DNA of 64,000 bases. Source: Liolophura sinensis (lineage: Eukaryota > Mollusca > Polyplacophora > Chitonida > Chitonidae). The position numbers and the translations under genes were made by a program. Of this stretch, positions 51,301 through 61,004 are shown one piece after another (the stretch's first letter is position 1; the number at the start of each line of letters is the position of its first letter). A model generated the notes under the pieces. It ran no database searches, was not told the DNA's origin, and worked only from the letters and a program-made list of their open reading frames with translations. The DNA lies in contig NC_088300.1 of the NCBI RefSeq assembly GCF_032854445.1, positions 20,689,608 to 20,753,607 on the forward strand, written 5' to 3'.

Positions 51301-54129
51301 CAAATGTGTCCACCAAAAGTGAGAACTTTATGTGGAAAACAGTTGGAGTTGTAGCCTGGACCAATATATATATTTATATAGGCTATCTGATTATCATGAC
51401 AACCATGAAAATGGCAAATGTGAGTCATGACACAACGTCATCTGTGCATCTACCAAAAATTCAATTCTATGTGGAAAACTGTTGGAGTTATAGCCCAGAC
51501 ACGAAATCATATCTATTTATATACATGTAGTATACTATGACAACTATGGTAACTATGACAACCGTGGAAATAGACAAATGTGACACATCGTCATCTGTGT
51601 GCATATGTATCAACCAAAAATTAAAACTCTCTGTGGAAAGCAATTGGACATATAGCCCAGACATGAACACAAATGGACAGACAGACAGATGGACAAATGG
51701 ACAAAACTGCAATAACATAATACACTCCACCTAAAGGTGAGGGCATATAAAGAGGTAAATTTCCAGTCTTGTTAAAATTAGACATATAATATACTACAGT
51801 TTTTCAGAGAAAAGCAATACTCAAATCAAATAAATGTCCAGAGTGACTCAAACTTCATATGAAATAACTGATATCATCATATTAACTGAGAACTACAGGT
51901 GAGGAGCTTGAAAAGGAATCTTTGCTAAATCCACTCAAAAATGACAGTTTCAAATTACATGAGCTTATTTACTCTTAAATATTTTTTTTAAAAATCTATT
52001 CTAATGTAAACATACTACATGTACATGTTTTAACGTGGGTTAAAATATATAGTCAGGGCCATATCAAGAAAAACATTAAAGGTTCTGCCAAAATGCCAAA
52101 CATAAATGGTGACATTGTGACTGTGCATAAAGGAATTCCAAATGATGCTTCCTAAGAGCTTTTGAGTCTGCAAATGATAGGAATTTAGATGAAAACTTAA
52201 CTTTTTATTGGTAAACCATCATTTTTTTTTTGGTTTAATTTACTTGTTAGTTTTCATACAGCTTGTTTCATTGGGCAGCCAACAATTTGGGAGTCCAAAC
52301 ATTGACTCTAGATATAGCCCCGATAGTATAGTCACAGCCACAGCTTACCTTTCATAATGTTGCTTCATTTTTTTGCAGGCCCAGTATGAGCCATCCTTGA
52401 TATTCTGGCATTTTAATACCTCTGAAAATGTCCCTTCACCCTTTTTTCCAAGGACACGGAACTCTATTATGCAAATTAAAAAAAAAATATACATATATAT
52501 ATATATATATATATCATTATCACATCACTTTTCTTCAGTCATTTCAGTGTTATTGAGAAATAACAATGTAATACTGATATAAAGGCATTTTAGCGCTTTT
52601 GTGACATTTTCTGTGATCTGTTGAACTGTTCTGTTGATATCAGGTAACTTTATTCACAGACTGACTCAAAACAAATCGAACAAATGGGGCAAACCATTTT
52701 TAGGGGATTGTTTATATGTTCATGCCAAAAAGATAAGGAAACTCTGCCATAGTTACGTATATTGCACCTTTGTATTCACAATAAATTGTATACAGTACTG
52801 TAGCTATCCTTGTGGACAGTCAGCTAGAGTGAAAGTTAGTGAAAATGGGAGGGTAACTGAGCTGTTTGACCAAGAATCAGAGGTTGCACATCACAGAAAA
52901 GATATATATGTCTTTTAGCTATAGCTATCAATACATGTCTTGCACTAATTTTCAACGTATAGTTATTCATCATCCCCTAAATAAGCTGCTAATATTTCTG
53001 CTTGTCTCCATCTATATCTAAATGAAATGTAAAATACAGCCTTATTTTGGACTTTGGTTGCTAAAGTGGACATATAGTTACAGCTTTCGATGTGCCATTT
53101 ATCATAGTGTGTTCAAGGGTTTCCAAATTATATTGGACTGAACCGTGAGTTCTTTTTTAAAAAATGACATGTAGTAACTACATTTTCAAGTGCTACACAA
53201 CTGCCTCTGATGAATATTATTATATGTTATGCATGTTTTCTGTACAAGTATCTGTCTTTGTGTATATATGCCGCTCTACAACATTAAAATACATTTTGGT
53301 TTTGTGATGCGCAGGCTTCTACTGTTTGGGTTATGGTTCTTAGATGGTTCCGGTTTTAAATGCGTCAGAAAACTTTGGTCTTGACAGCCAAAGATCAGAC
53401 TATTTGATTTATCAGGTAACTGAATATAATATGATGCCAACTGAAGTCTTGTCACATTGTCACGTGGTTCATGTATACATGGGTTATAACCTAAAAAATT
53501 TCACTTCCAGCCTCCAAGAACATGGTTGACAGATAGCAGTGAGCACATGACTTGGTAAAAGTTGACCCATCCATTTTTTGTAGCTTTCATTCTGTAGGTC
53601 TCCGCTCATGTGATGAATCTGTATCCATGAATTACACAGAGTTCTATTTTCCACAAATCAGACATATATGGCTATTTAAGATCCAATTTTAGGCAATTTT
53701 GAACTTGAACAATAGGTCTTTAAATGTGTATAAGTAGTAGTCTTTTTGAAAACAGTGTTATTAAAGGAACCATATCGGTATATAAATGGTCTGTTTCTCA
53801 CTATGTACCTTAACTGTACACAAGTACTTATCTGTAATATGTCATGGCTCAGTTGATTTGTTGTGTACTTTCAGCTAATTTATGGGACATGTTACAAACA
53901 ACCAGAAGGTTTTATCACACTACAAAACCCTCACATCCCAAATAGAGCATTTTGTCATATTTATCACAGCTATTAGGCTGCCAACGCGGTGTGGTGCGGT
54001 TATATATTACATTGTGGGAGGCCTGTATATCTTTAAAAGTTATTGCTAACGCTGCAGACAAAACAGCGCGGCCTGTTCACATATCATCACAACAAAATAT
54101 TCTCACTTACTCTGCATAACAACGTTCAT
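42322..54129 (-). CDS. MOK: MOK protein kinase (MAK/CILK1/MOK family), 13 coding exons
   Basis: Serine/threonine kinase of the RCK group, linked in other animals to cilia (family knowledge). Minus-strand exons: 54129-54111, 52463-52349, 51126-51037, 50851-50781, 49997-49919, 48914-48866, 47863-47778, 46947-46855, 46544-46443, 45416-45240, 44530-44293, 42745-42569, 42399-42322. All borders are AG/GT and phases fit, giving 457 aa. Start is MNVVMQKF or the second Met of that string. Glycine loop GKKGEGTFSEV (12-22), ATP-binding K37, alpha-C LREIQ (E54), catalytic HRDVKPEN (130-137, D132), DFG (149-151), activation motif TEY (163-165), STRWYRAPE (167-175), end of domain at HPYFKEYR (about 294). 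A 163-residue tail follows: a charged, Ala/Asn/Lys-rich segment, then a basic Ser/Tyr/Pro-rich end. Human MOK is 419 aa. Introns hold several arrays and SINEs; two arrays duplicate its 5' splice sites. Confidence 0.95.
43498..44292. repeat. 46/92-bp minisatellite derived from the MOK exon 11 donor
   Basis: About 17 units of 46 bp, in a 92-bp dimer pattern. On the minus strand a unit reads TGCTCAGGTACAGCCATTCA then GGAAGCGG/GTAAGTTACAG, which is the last ~28 coding bases of MOK exon 11 plus the first ~18 intron bases. The copy next to the exon keeps GCGG/GTAAGTT; further in, alternate copies read GCAA/GTGAGTT (still a donor) and GTGG/CTAAGTT (donor lost). Confidence 0.92.
47374..47803. repeat. 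39-bp minisatellite derived from the MOK exon 7 donor
   Basis: Eleven near-identical 39-bp units. On the minus strand each reads TACACAGAGTACATATCTAC then ACGGTG/GTAAGTGTTGTAG: the last 26 coding bases of MOK exon 7, including the TEY activation motif and TRW, followed by the first 13 intron bases. Seven units carry GTAAGTG and four GTGAGTG, so all eleven keep a consensus-like donor. The first unit in transcript order (ending 47778) is the functional exon end. Confidence 0.95.
48024..48190 (-). mobile_element. diverged SINE in MOK intron
   Basis: The plus strand shows TTTATTTATTATTTGATTGG, CTACGCCATACTCAAAAATA and, at the far end, GTGTTAGCACGCTAACCTC, matching tail and head of the minus-strand SINE family with heavy divergence. 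Located in the intron before MOK exon 7. Confidence 0.6.
49137..49545. repeat. 136-bp tandem repeat in MOK intron
   Basis: GAATTTTGTAATCTGCGGTA starts at 49137 and 49273 and a diverged GAATTTTGTTATTTATGC at 49409, giving a 136-bp period and about three copies. Each contains CATGCAGTACTTTTTA and ACACAATACACTAA. Confidence 0.85.
49814..49866 (-). mobile_element. SINE tail fragment in MOK intron
   Basis: TTTATTTATTTATTTGATTG and TTTTACACCGTACTCAAGAA match the complement of the SINE 3' tail only. It lies about 55 bases past the end of MOK exon 5. Confidence 0.65.
51290..51700. repeat. degenerate ~130-180-bp repeat in MOK intron
   Basis: Three diverged copies with the order ACAAATGTG, CATCTGTG, CAAAAATT, then CTATGTGGAAAACTGTTGGA and TTATAGCCCAGACA. 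Internal length varies through short CTATGACAACTATGGTA duplications. Lies in the intron between MOK exons 2 and 3. Confidence 0.65.
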
Positions 54130-55041
54130 TTGGCTGGTGTTGTTGTTGTTGTAGGTGTAAAAGATTAGGTTAGGTGAGCCCTTCCTTCATGCATTTATGT
54201 GACATTTTTGCACATATATTAACTCATGTTCCGCATTTTTCATGGAAATATTACTTCCCAACACCAAACACTTCTTTCGTTATGGTCATCTCGAAAAACT
54301 TAAAATACACCTAAAATTTCTGACCCGGAACGTCACATTCCCGTTGTCACTGACACTTTGACAGACGACGCCCTACTTTCGCAGGTGCCCGATTAATACG
54401 CTATCTGAACAAAACAGGGATGGATTTGTGTTTCATGCGCCCTGGTGCACTTTGAATCAATAACAACCGTCATAAAACATCAAATCATTTGTAACAATAA
54501 AATATTTGGTGACATTAATCAAATATTTCTAATAACCGGTGGCCCTATTTCTCGCCTCGGATCAACAAATGGGCGAAGCGTCACACCTGTGCTTGTCGAA
54601 ACATAGCCAGGGTGAAGTGACAATGATCACTATAGAGACATCTTTCAATAGATCTGTGAGCGATAGTCCAGATACCCTTTGGCTTAACCTATAGATTTTC
54701 ATTCACCGCTAAAACCACATATGCGTCCAGTACGTGCGATCGCGGTAATATTAATTTGTTACTTTTTCACAAATTTATTTCTTGTACAGTGTAGTTAACT
54801 TTCACATTTTCTAACTGCCGATTACAGTATAATCCCTGTAACTAATCACGTATACCTACATCTCCGACTCTAAATCGATACACCTGTGCACTGTACCATA
54901 CACATGTTCTTAGCCTAGGGTGATATTGTAAGCTGAGCTCTGGCTTCTGTTGTCGTGAGTCGTAAACTACACCTACGGGCTTTTTTATGACAGTGTAAGA
55001 TATAAAACATCGGTATGATAAAAGAAAGTGTTGACAGCATT
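54130..55041. other. upstream region of MOK
   Basis: Just upstream of the MOK ATG there is a short run of AAC codon-like trinucleotides (plus-strand GTTGTTGTTGTTG, about 54140-54153). No in-frame stop was found in the roughly 45 bases before the first ATG. No TATA-type element can be assigned with confidence. It should hold the MOK promoter and 5' UTR. Confidence 0.4.
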
Positions 55042-55400
55042 TCAGTTTTGAATGTATGTGTGTATGCTTGAGGGTTTACGTCGTACTAAGCAATTTTTCA
55101 GTCATATAACGACCAGGATCTCGAGTTATCAAGTGACTACATATAGTCCAACCGTGCTTTCTTGTGGCAGGCTGAATCCATTACGTCATTACGCTGCCGC
55201 GGAAGACGCCAAACATGACACTCCAACCGGGCCAACGTACCCGTCCTGTTTCCTTGCTTTAATCTCTCAGTGCCGGCCAAGCGAGGCTGCAACAATTACC
55301 AATTATTCAAGTCTTTGGGATGATCCAACCCAATTTAATCCCGATATATATATAAAATCTTTAAGATCAGGCCCCCGCTTACCAATCCATATCTAATCAT
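55042..55400 (+). mobile_element. interspersed repeat, family B copy
   Basis: TGTGTATGCTTGAGGGTTTA, CGTCGTACTAAGCAATTTTT, CAGTCATATAACGAC, CTTTCTTGTGGCAGGCTGAA and a distal part AAACATGACACTCCAACCGG, longer than the copy at 8262. The right end is uncertain. A 114-codon frame across it (55052-55396) is repeat-derived. Confidence 0.6.
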
Positions 55401-55574
55401 GAATCATGAAGGTACACGAGATCGGGTGTTCAGACCCGGACGTATAGGCTCCCTGGCTCGATCTTTGTTTTGAAAAAGACGCTTGCGACACATGTACCAA
55501 CACAGTTACATAAGAATATCTCATTGTTAAAGGGCCTGTGGCCACTTATGTGATGACTGACAGATTAATGTGTT

Positions 55575-55822
55575 GTTTATTTATTTTATTTGTGTTTTAC
55601 GCCGTACACAAAAATATTTCACTTATACCACGGCCAGCATTATGGCTGGTGGAAACCTTGCAGAGCCCGGGCTAAACATCTGTAGGTTGCTGGAAGACCT
55701 TACCTCGCACGTCTGCAGAGGAAGCCGGTATGAACTCCAATTAAACTCATAGCAACCGCATTGCTGAGAGGCTCCGGGGTCATTGGGCCGCGCAGCCGCT
55801 TTAATCACCTTGGCCCCCGACT
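55575..55822 (-). mobile_element. tRNA-like SINE, near full length
   Basis: Reads on the minus strand from a head at about 55820 (plus-strand GCTTTAATCACCTTGGCCCC) to a tail at 55575 (GTTTTACGCCGTACACAAAA and TTTATTTTATTTGTG). Internal blocks GAGGAAGCCGGTATGAACTC, GCAACCGCATTGCTGAGAGG and GGCCAGCATTATGGCTGG match other copies. Moderately diverged. Confidence 0.8.
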
Positions 55823-56170
55823 ACAGTGTTGTGGAAACCGGAGCAGAGCACGCGAGGGAAACCACCGAACAATCCTAGGTGACCTCGAACAAAATTTTGC
55901 AGCACGGAATAGTAATGTAAATATGCAATATTTTTAACTTCAACGTTTTCAATTTTTGAAATATTTTATCAACGGACATCTGTTATTGTATAAGACTGCA
56001 GAAGTTTCCGTTGTGAAAATAATGAAGTATTTTAACTATAAGTGTTTACAGTTGTCCAATTTAACGTTGACATCATCTCTTTTTGTTTCCAGAACGTTCC
56101 GACGACAATGGTGATACCCGTCATTCATGCTTACTAAAAAAAATGTAGTCATTGTTTTGGGAGGTGGGGG

Positions 56171-56300
56171 GGGTTGTTGTTGTTGTTGTTTATTTATTTA
56201 TTTGATTGGTGTTTAACGCCCTACTCAAGAATATTTCACTTATACCACGGCCAGAATTATGTTGAGAGGAACCGGGCAGACCTCCCCACGTACGGCTTAA
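56171..56300 (-). mobile_element. SINE tail and body fragment
   Basis: TTTATTTATTTGATTGGTGT, TAACGCCCTACTCAAGAATA, ATTTCACTTATACCACGGCC and GGAACCGGGCAGACCTCCCC match the complement of the SINE 3' half with an internal deletion. It adjoins a GTT microsatellite (56173-56190). Confidence 0.75.
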
Positions 56301-56494
56301 TTTATTTATGTGTAGCCATTTTCTTAATATCATTGTAGGGAAAATTAATGGACTGTTCAGATTTGAGTGGTTAGTTTTTGGCCTGACAAGCCACAAATTG
56401 CATACACGAACAGTATACAAAATAACACAAAATTCTAACACAATCACAACCGCATATATGCTCAGATAACTTACAGTTTCGGATCAAAAATCTG

Positions 56495-56757
56495 CGAGGG
56501 ACTCAGCGGCCGAGTGGTTACCGTGTTGACGCAGTACAATAATTCGGGTCTCTCACCAGTGTGGTCGCTGTGAGTTCAAGACCAGTTCATGCTGATTTCC
56601 GCTCCGTTTGTATGTGGGATGGTCTGGAAGCAGCCTGTGGATGGTCGTGGGTTTCCCCCAGGCTCTGCCATGTTTTCTCCTATCATGACGCTGGTCACAG
56701 GTGTACCAGTGAAATATTCTTGAGTGCGGCATAAAACACCAATCAGATAAATAATCC
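56495..56757 (+). mobile_element. tRNA-like SINE, full length
   Basis: The most complete copy: head GGACTCAGCGGCCGAGTGGT (A-box-like), GTCTCTCACCAGTGTGGTCG, GTGAGTTCAAGACCAGTTCA (B-box-like), GGATGGTCGTGGGTTTCCCC, GAAATATTCTTGAGTGCGGC and a tail AACACCAATCAGATAAATAA. Length about 260 bp. Confidence 0.82.
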
Positions 56758-57082
56758 AAAGCCTGTGCAGTTCGCCTTTGAAATGTCTTGTTCGTCTCCG
56801 TGATTGAGTACAGATGCTGCGGAAGGCGAACCATACATATCGTATAACTCCCGCAAAGTTCTACGGTCTTTCAACGAGTCATCCTGTAAGCCCCCAAAAA
56901 TGCGAGCGTAAATCAACAATCGCTGAGCATGCAGAGCACTTTATTCAGAACCGTCGTCCATTTTCAGCAACAAAATGCACAAAGGAGAACGTATAAGAAC
57001 CGTTGCATTGAAAGAACCATCAGAAGTGGCTCACACATTTAAACACATAATATGCAATAACTTTCTTGTACGAATTTAACAC

Positions 57083-57088
57083 TTTATT
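57083..57088 (-). promoter_or_regulatory. candidate poly(A) signal for the 57.5-58.6 kb gene
   Basis: AATAAA on the minus strand about 385 bases past the TAG stop of the 372-aa gene. Its use is not verified. Confidence 0.35.
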
Positions 57089-57470
57089 GACTTAGCATTT
57101 CAAGTATAATTTCCACACACTGTAACATAATACACGAGCTCTAAATCGTACATTCTCATATCAATAGTTTCACATTCATATTCTGACAGAGACTCAGGAG
57201 AAAAGTGTTTTACATGCCGCGATAACTTTCTTTTCCTTACAGCCTGTTGGACACAAGTTCTCGAGACACAAATGAAATTTATTTGCTTATTTCATTGCTC
57301 TTTAATGCAACACTCGAGAAGTTTTCTCTTACATCATGATAACCGTCATTATTGGTGGGAGGCACGTGGTCTCCAGCGAACTTTTGGGGAAAACCACACA
57401 AAGAGAACACCATCAATCCCTTATTGAAATCTATGCCAAAGGGTAAAATAAATAAATGACGTAAAATTTT

Positions 57471-58589
57471 CTATAAATCAGTATCTTGCATGTTCTTTTC
57501 TTCCATGGACTTGGTCTCGTGGACAAGTTTCAGTTTTTTCGCCATAGTGTAGGTAGACTTAGTTTCTCGAAGGTATCGCTGGAGCTTAGAGTTTACCCTT
57601 TGACTCTTTGCTCTCGCCCTCGAAGCCTCTCTTTGTAAAGGGTGGGTAATTTTAATCAGTCTTGGGAGACTGTTTTCTAGAGTACTGCAACTGTTACGAA
57701 ATGTGAAATTTTGTGACTTGACGCAGGCCTTTGCTAGCTTCTTTAATTCTAGATTTGGTTGAAACTGGTCATTGTTGACTAAGGGAAGAGAAATGGCAGG
57801 GGCCAAGCTGTCCCTCCTGTAGAAGTTGGGTCGGTCTGCTGTGTAAGGGGGTGAATGGTTATGGAATGTACTCAAGGACGCTCTCCTGGATGCGGACTTC
57901 GAACCACTAGCACTAAAGCACGGTACAGTGTCTACATCCGCGGAATGAATGGAGTATTTGCTCCCCGACGTATTCCCGGATACTGGAGACATACTAATAT
58001 TCCTTATTCCTTCTTGTACTGAGCTTACCGCTTTGAAAGTTTCCGACATTCGCCTTTCCTCTGAGACAAGAGACATCCTGCGAGTTTCTCTAAATTCGTT
58101 GATGTCCTTTAATGAGGACGTGTCGTGGGCTCGTCTCTCTGAGTTGATTTTAGCGAACACTTTCCACTTCCTGATATGTTTGATGGCCATGTTTGTTTGT
58201 TTATATCCCGCCTCGGGATCTTCCACTTCACAAGAACACGACGCATTCCCGTGGTCGTTTTCGCCTGCCCTGTCGGAGCCTTTGCCGTTTTCATACAAAT
58301 TTTCCTGTATCTTCCCCTGTTGTCCCAAATCTGTGTCCCTTTCAGCGCTCACTGCTCCACAACCTTCCTTGGGTACACAGTTTGCTTCTTTCGATGTCAC
58401 AGGGGTTAACAACTTGGGTAGTTTAAGATTTCCGTCTTGTTCTTCATGATCACTCTGTGATTCCGACGTTTTGCTTTTCGCCAAACTGTTGATGACTTCT
58501 GCCCGAATTCGCCTTAGGTTTCCCAGTATTTCCACTGATACTCTTCGACGAAATAGTCCCGCTGTTTTGCTCTGCTTAACAGGATCCAT
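57471..58589 (-). CDS. uncharacterised intronless 372-aa protein with five R-R-x-S motifs
   Basis: I do not recognise the family. The frame is open for 372 codons, far beyond chance for this AT-rich region, and an in-frame TGA lies 21 bases before the ATG, so the start is well supported. No signal peptide or membrane segment is visible. The N-terminus is basic and possibly amphipathic (GLFRRRVSVEILGNLRRIRA, 11-30), the middle is acidic and low-complexity (41-130), and the C-terminus is basic (LQREASRARAKSQRVNSKLQ, 318-337). Five R-R-x-S motifs, the consensus for cAMP- or cGMP-dependent kinases, occur at RRVS (15-18), RRMS (170-173), RRMS (179-182), RRAS (235-238) and RRDS (258-261). A phosphorylated, largely disordered cytoplasmic or nuclear regulator is one reading; a retrocopy or a single large exon of a longer gene is also possible. 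Confidence 0.7.
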   Translation of the reverse strand: MDPVKQSKTAGLFRRRVSVEILGNLRRIRAEVINSLAKSKTSESQSDHEEQDGNLKLPKLLTPVTSKEANCVPKEGCGAVSAERDTDLGQQGKIQENLYENGKGSDRAGENDHGNASCSCEVEDPEAGYKQTNMAIKHIRKWKVFAKINSERRAHDTSSLKDINEFRETRRMSLVSEERRMSETFKAVSSVQEGIRNISMSPVSGNTSGSKYSIHSADVDTVPCFSASGSKSASRRASLSTFHNHSPPYTADRPNFYRRDSLAPAISLPLVNNDQFQPNLELKKLAKACVKSQNFTFRNSCSTLENSLPRLIKITHPLQREASRARAKSQRVNSKLQRYLRETKSTYTMAKKLKLVHETKSMEEKNMQDTDL

Positions 58590-60666
58590 ACCCGATTTGG
58601 AAATTGTGGGTCAGTTTAGTTTATCTTCACAGAGCAAGTTTTTGCCCTATATCTTGCATACATGAATGCAAAACACGTGACACGAGCAATTTTCATACAT
58701 CTGGTAAAGGAGAAGTATGGATAAATATGCACTTCTGTTTTTGTCATAACTAATAAGATACTTATTAAACTAGTCCGAAAGTATGGCGTTCGATGAACTG
58801 GCCTTGACTGACAGCTGCTTACAGTCTTATGTCTGAGGTGACGGTTACTATTGATGTATTGTACCTTGTCTGTGGCCTCGTCTGGGATCTGAACACTTGT
58901 GTCATAAACTTCCTACCGGTGTTTAGCCCAATGTTTTTTGTTTTCTACGCCCTGAGAACCAAGCAGTCATTAAAACAGGGCCTCAAACATCATGATGTTA
59001 TAAATACTATAAACTGTGCCATTGTGTGTTGAAATGAGCAAGCAATTAGCACAACAGCTTTTCTCAGGTTTAACATTGTATCTAATATTAAACTAACCAG
59101 ACGGTTTACAGTCTGACCTCTTCACTTGAGTAGATAGATGTATTTGGTTTACCATGCTTTGTAGCGAGAAACTTCAGACTTTCATGCTTAGAAACTCAGT
59201 CAAAATGGCGCAAAAGAGTTCAACACATACATGTTTACCACAGCCTAAAAGTTCCCTTGGTGATATATTCAGAGAATCAAATCAGTGAAGATAGGCACAA
59301 TTTAAATGGACTTCAAATTTCAACACAAGATCAATTCATCTAGGAATTCGCAATCTTCGAGCTGATGAATACCATGGAGCATCAAAAAGATATAGCGGCA
59401 TGTGAATACATAACCCAGCTCCCTCTATTGGTCTTTACCTCTCAAGTCGATCACCCCCTAAGGACAGTACAATCAAGATCTAATTCTTGATTTATCAGAA
59501 CTGGGTACTTTGAACGTGCTGTGGTCCAAAGGTGAATTTGGCGTTCGGACTACATTTTGAAAACTTCACCGGATGTTGTCCTCCGCTACTATGCCACTTT
59601 TGCGGAGCTATAACATAAGTGGATGCCTTTGTATAATGTAGCTCCATATGGGACTATCATTTGTAGAGCATAAAATCCGAACTTTTGAGATAGAAGCTGC
59701 CAATACTAGAGAAGTAAGCAAGAACGAGCACTTATTAGTAGGTGCAAACGGCCAGCCAACACCAGTGAGCATACAGTAGATTTGTCAACAAGGAGGATGT
59801 CAAGATATACGACATCCTCCTTTATATTCCATTGCAATATCCGCCACGGAAAATAACAAACACAAAGGCTGTATTAAAGATCCAATACCTACTGTATTCT
59901 GATTAGAAGTCACACAGATAACATCAACATTTATTTCGTCTGTAAATGCGTAGTTACATGATCAAAACCGAGACAAAAAAATCACAAATAGCACTGTAAT
60001 TGATGACTTCATCGTATCTTATTTTAAAGTACAATCTAAATAGGTATGATCCCATATATGTAGGAAGTAAATCATAAACGCATGAGCTTGATCAGGAATA
60101 AATGGGAAGCCTCACTAAATACATTTCGACACACTTTCTTGCTAAACAGGATTACTAAAATTTACACTATTTTACCCACCGAGTTAAAATTATTCAAAGT
60201 TTTACTTATCAAGACACCTTTATGCTCAAACTTTTGAGTGCTGCTGGTAACTCCTGCACTCTGATGTACATGTGTGTGTAGTTAAATGCAGATTTATACT
60301 CCAATCTCTATCTCATTCAGTATTATGCACCATAGGCTATTCAACTATGAAGGAATGTTCTGGCTTAACGCCACTTAGGCAATCTGGAAGCCATATCAAG
60401 GCGAATGCCACTCTGAGAGGGTATCTGTAATAAAATGCTGTAAAGTACCATTCAGTAACAACTGAAGTCTTCACTATGTTTTGATGACACTGAAGCCGAC
60501 TGGTTCATATCAGTTATCATAAAAGATGAATGTCAGCACATCCTTCTCATATGTTATGCAGCATAACTCATCCTGGTGTACTAAATTTCTCTCTTACTCT
60601 TTTGCAGTAAAGAGGACAGAAAAGACTTTATCCGATTAATAAAGTGTATTGACACATAAATCCATA
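58590..60666. other. intergenic region
   Basis: Lies between the 372-aa gene and MDH1. I see no exon. It contains a perfect 12-bp hairpin at 59790-59822 and a possible distal MDH1 poly(A) signal at 59930-59935 (AATAAA on the minus strand). Confidence 0.45.
59790..59822. other. perfect 12-bp stem-loop
   Basis: AAGGAGGATGTC and GACATCCTCCTT pair perfectly around a 9-base loop. It sits about 110-140 bases beyond the distal MDH1 AATAAA. No flanking complementarity extends the stem, so it is short for a microRNA precursor. Confidence 0.6.
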
Positions 60667-60672
60667 TTTATT
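60667..60672 (-). promoter_or_regulatory. candidate proximal poly(A) signal for MDH1
   Basis: AATAAA on the minus strand about 330 bases after the MDH1 stop codon. Confidence 0.35.
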
Positions 60673-60977
60673 TTTTGCAGGGCTTCATTAGTAATTCATT
60701 CTTCGAAATATAAATTGGACATTTTTCATATTAATGACCGATTTGGTACCGTTATCATGTCAGAGCTTCCTCACATCCAACATCTACTCCTTCCCAGAGA
60801 CAACAGAATACAAACACAACGCCGAAAAACTGTAATTAACACACATGCACATCATAAGAGCACTGCCCGCCATAATGTCTAGAACAATTGTAATACAGAA
60901 TCCCTATCTGACTAAGCACTGGTTTTCCCCTCTCTTCTCACTGTACCCACTGACAAACCCACAGGCTACAGTAGAGA

Positions 60978-61004
60978 TCAAAGATTTGCAGGAGGAGTTA
61001 GTCA
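60978..61004 (-). promoter_or_regulatory. UGA-CUA stop readthrough context with 7-codon extension
   Basis: The MDH1 stop TGA (61004-61002) is followed directly by CTA, the strongest known leaky-stop context in animals. The frame then stays open for seven codons (L-T-P-P-A-N-L) to a second TGA. The terminal A-N-L resembles the peroxisomal targeting tripeptide of catalase. Mammalian MDH1 is known to use UGA-CUA readthrough to make a peroxisomal form; activity here is inferred from sequence only. Confidence 0.65.

Noticed and set aside
57949-58449. 166-codon plus-strand frame opposite the 372-aa gene
   Set aside because: It is shorter than and nested in the minus-strand frame, with no motif of its own. 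The minus frame has the upstream stop, motif content and length.
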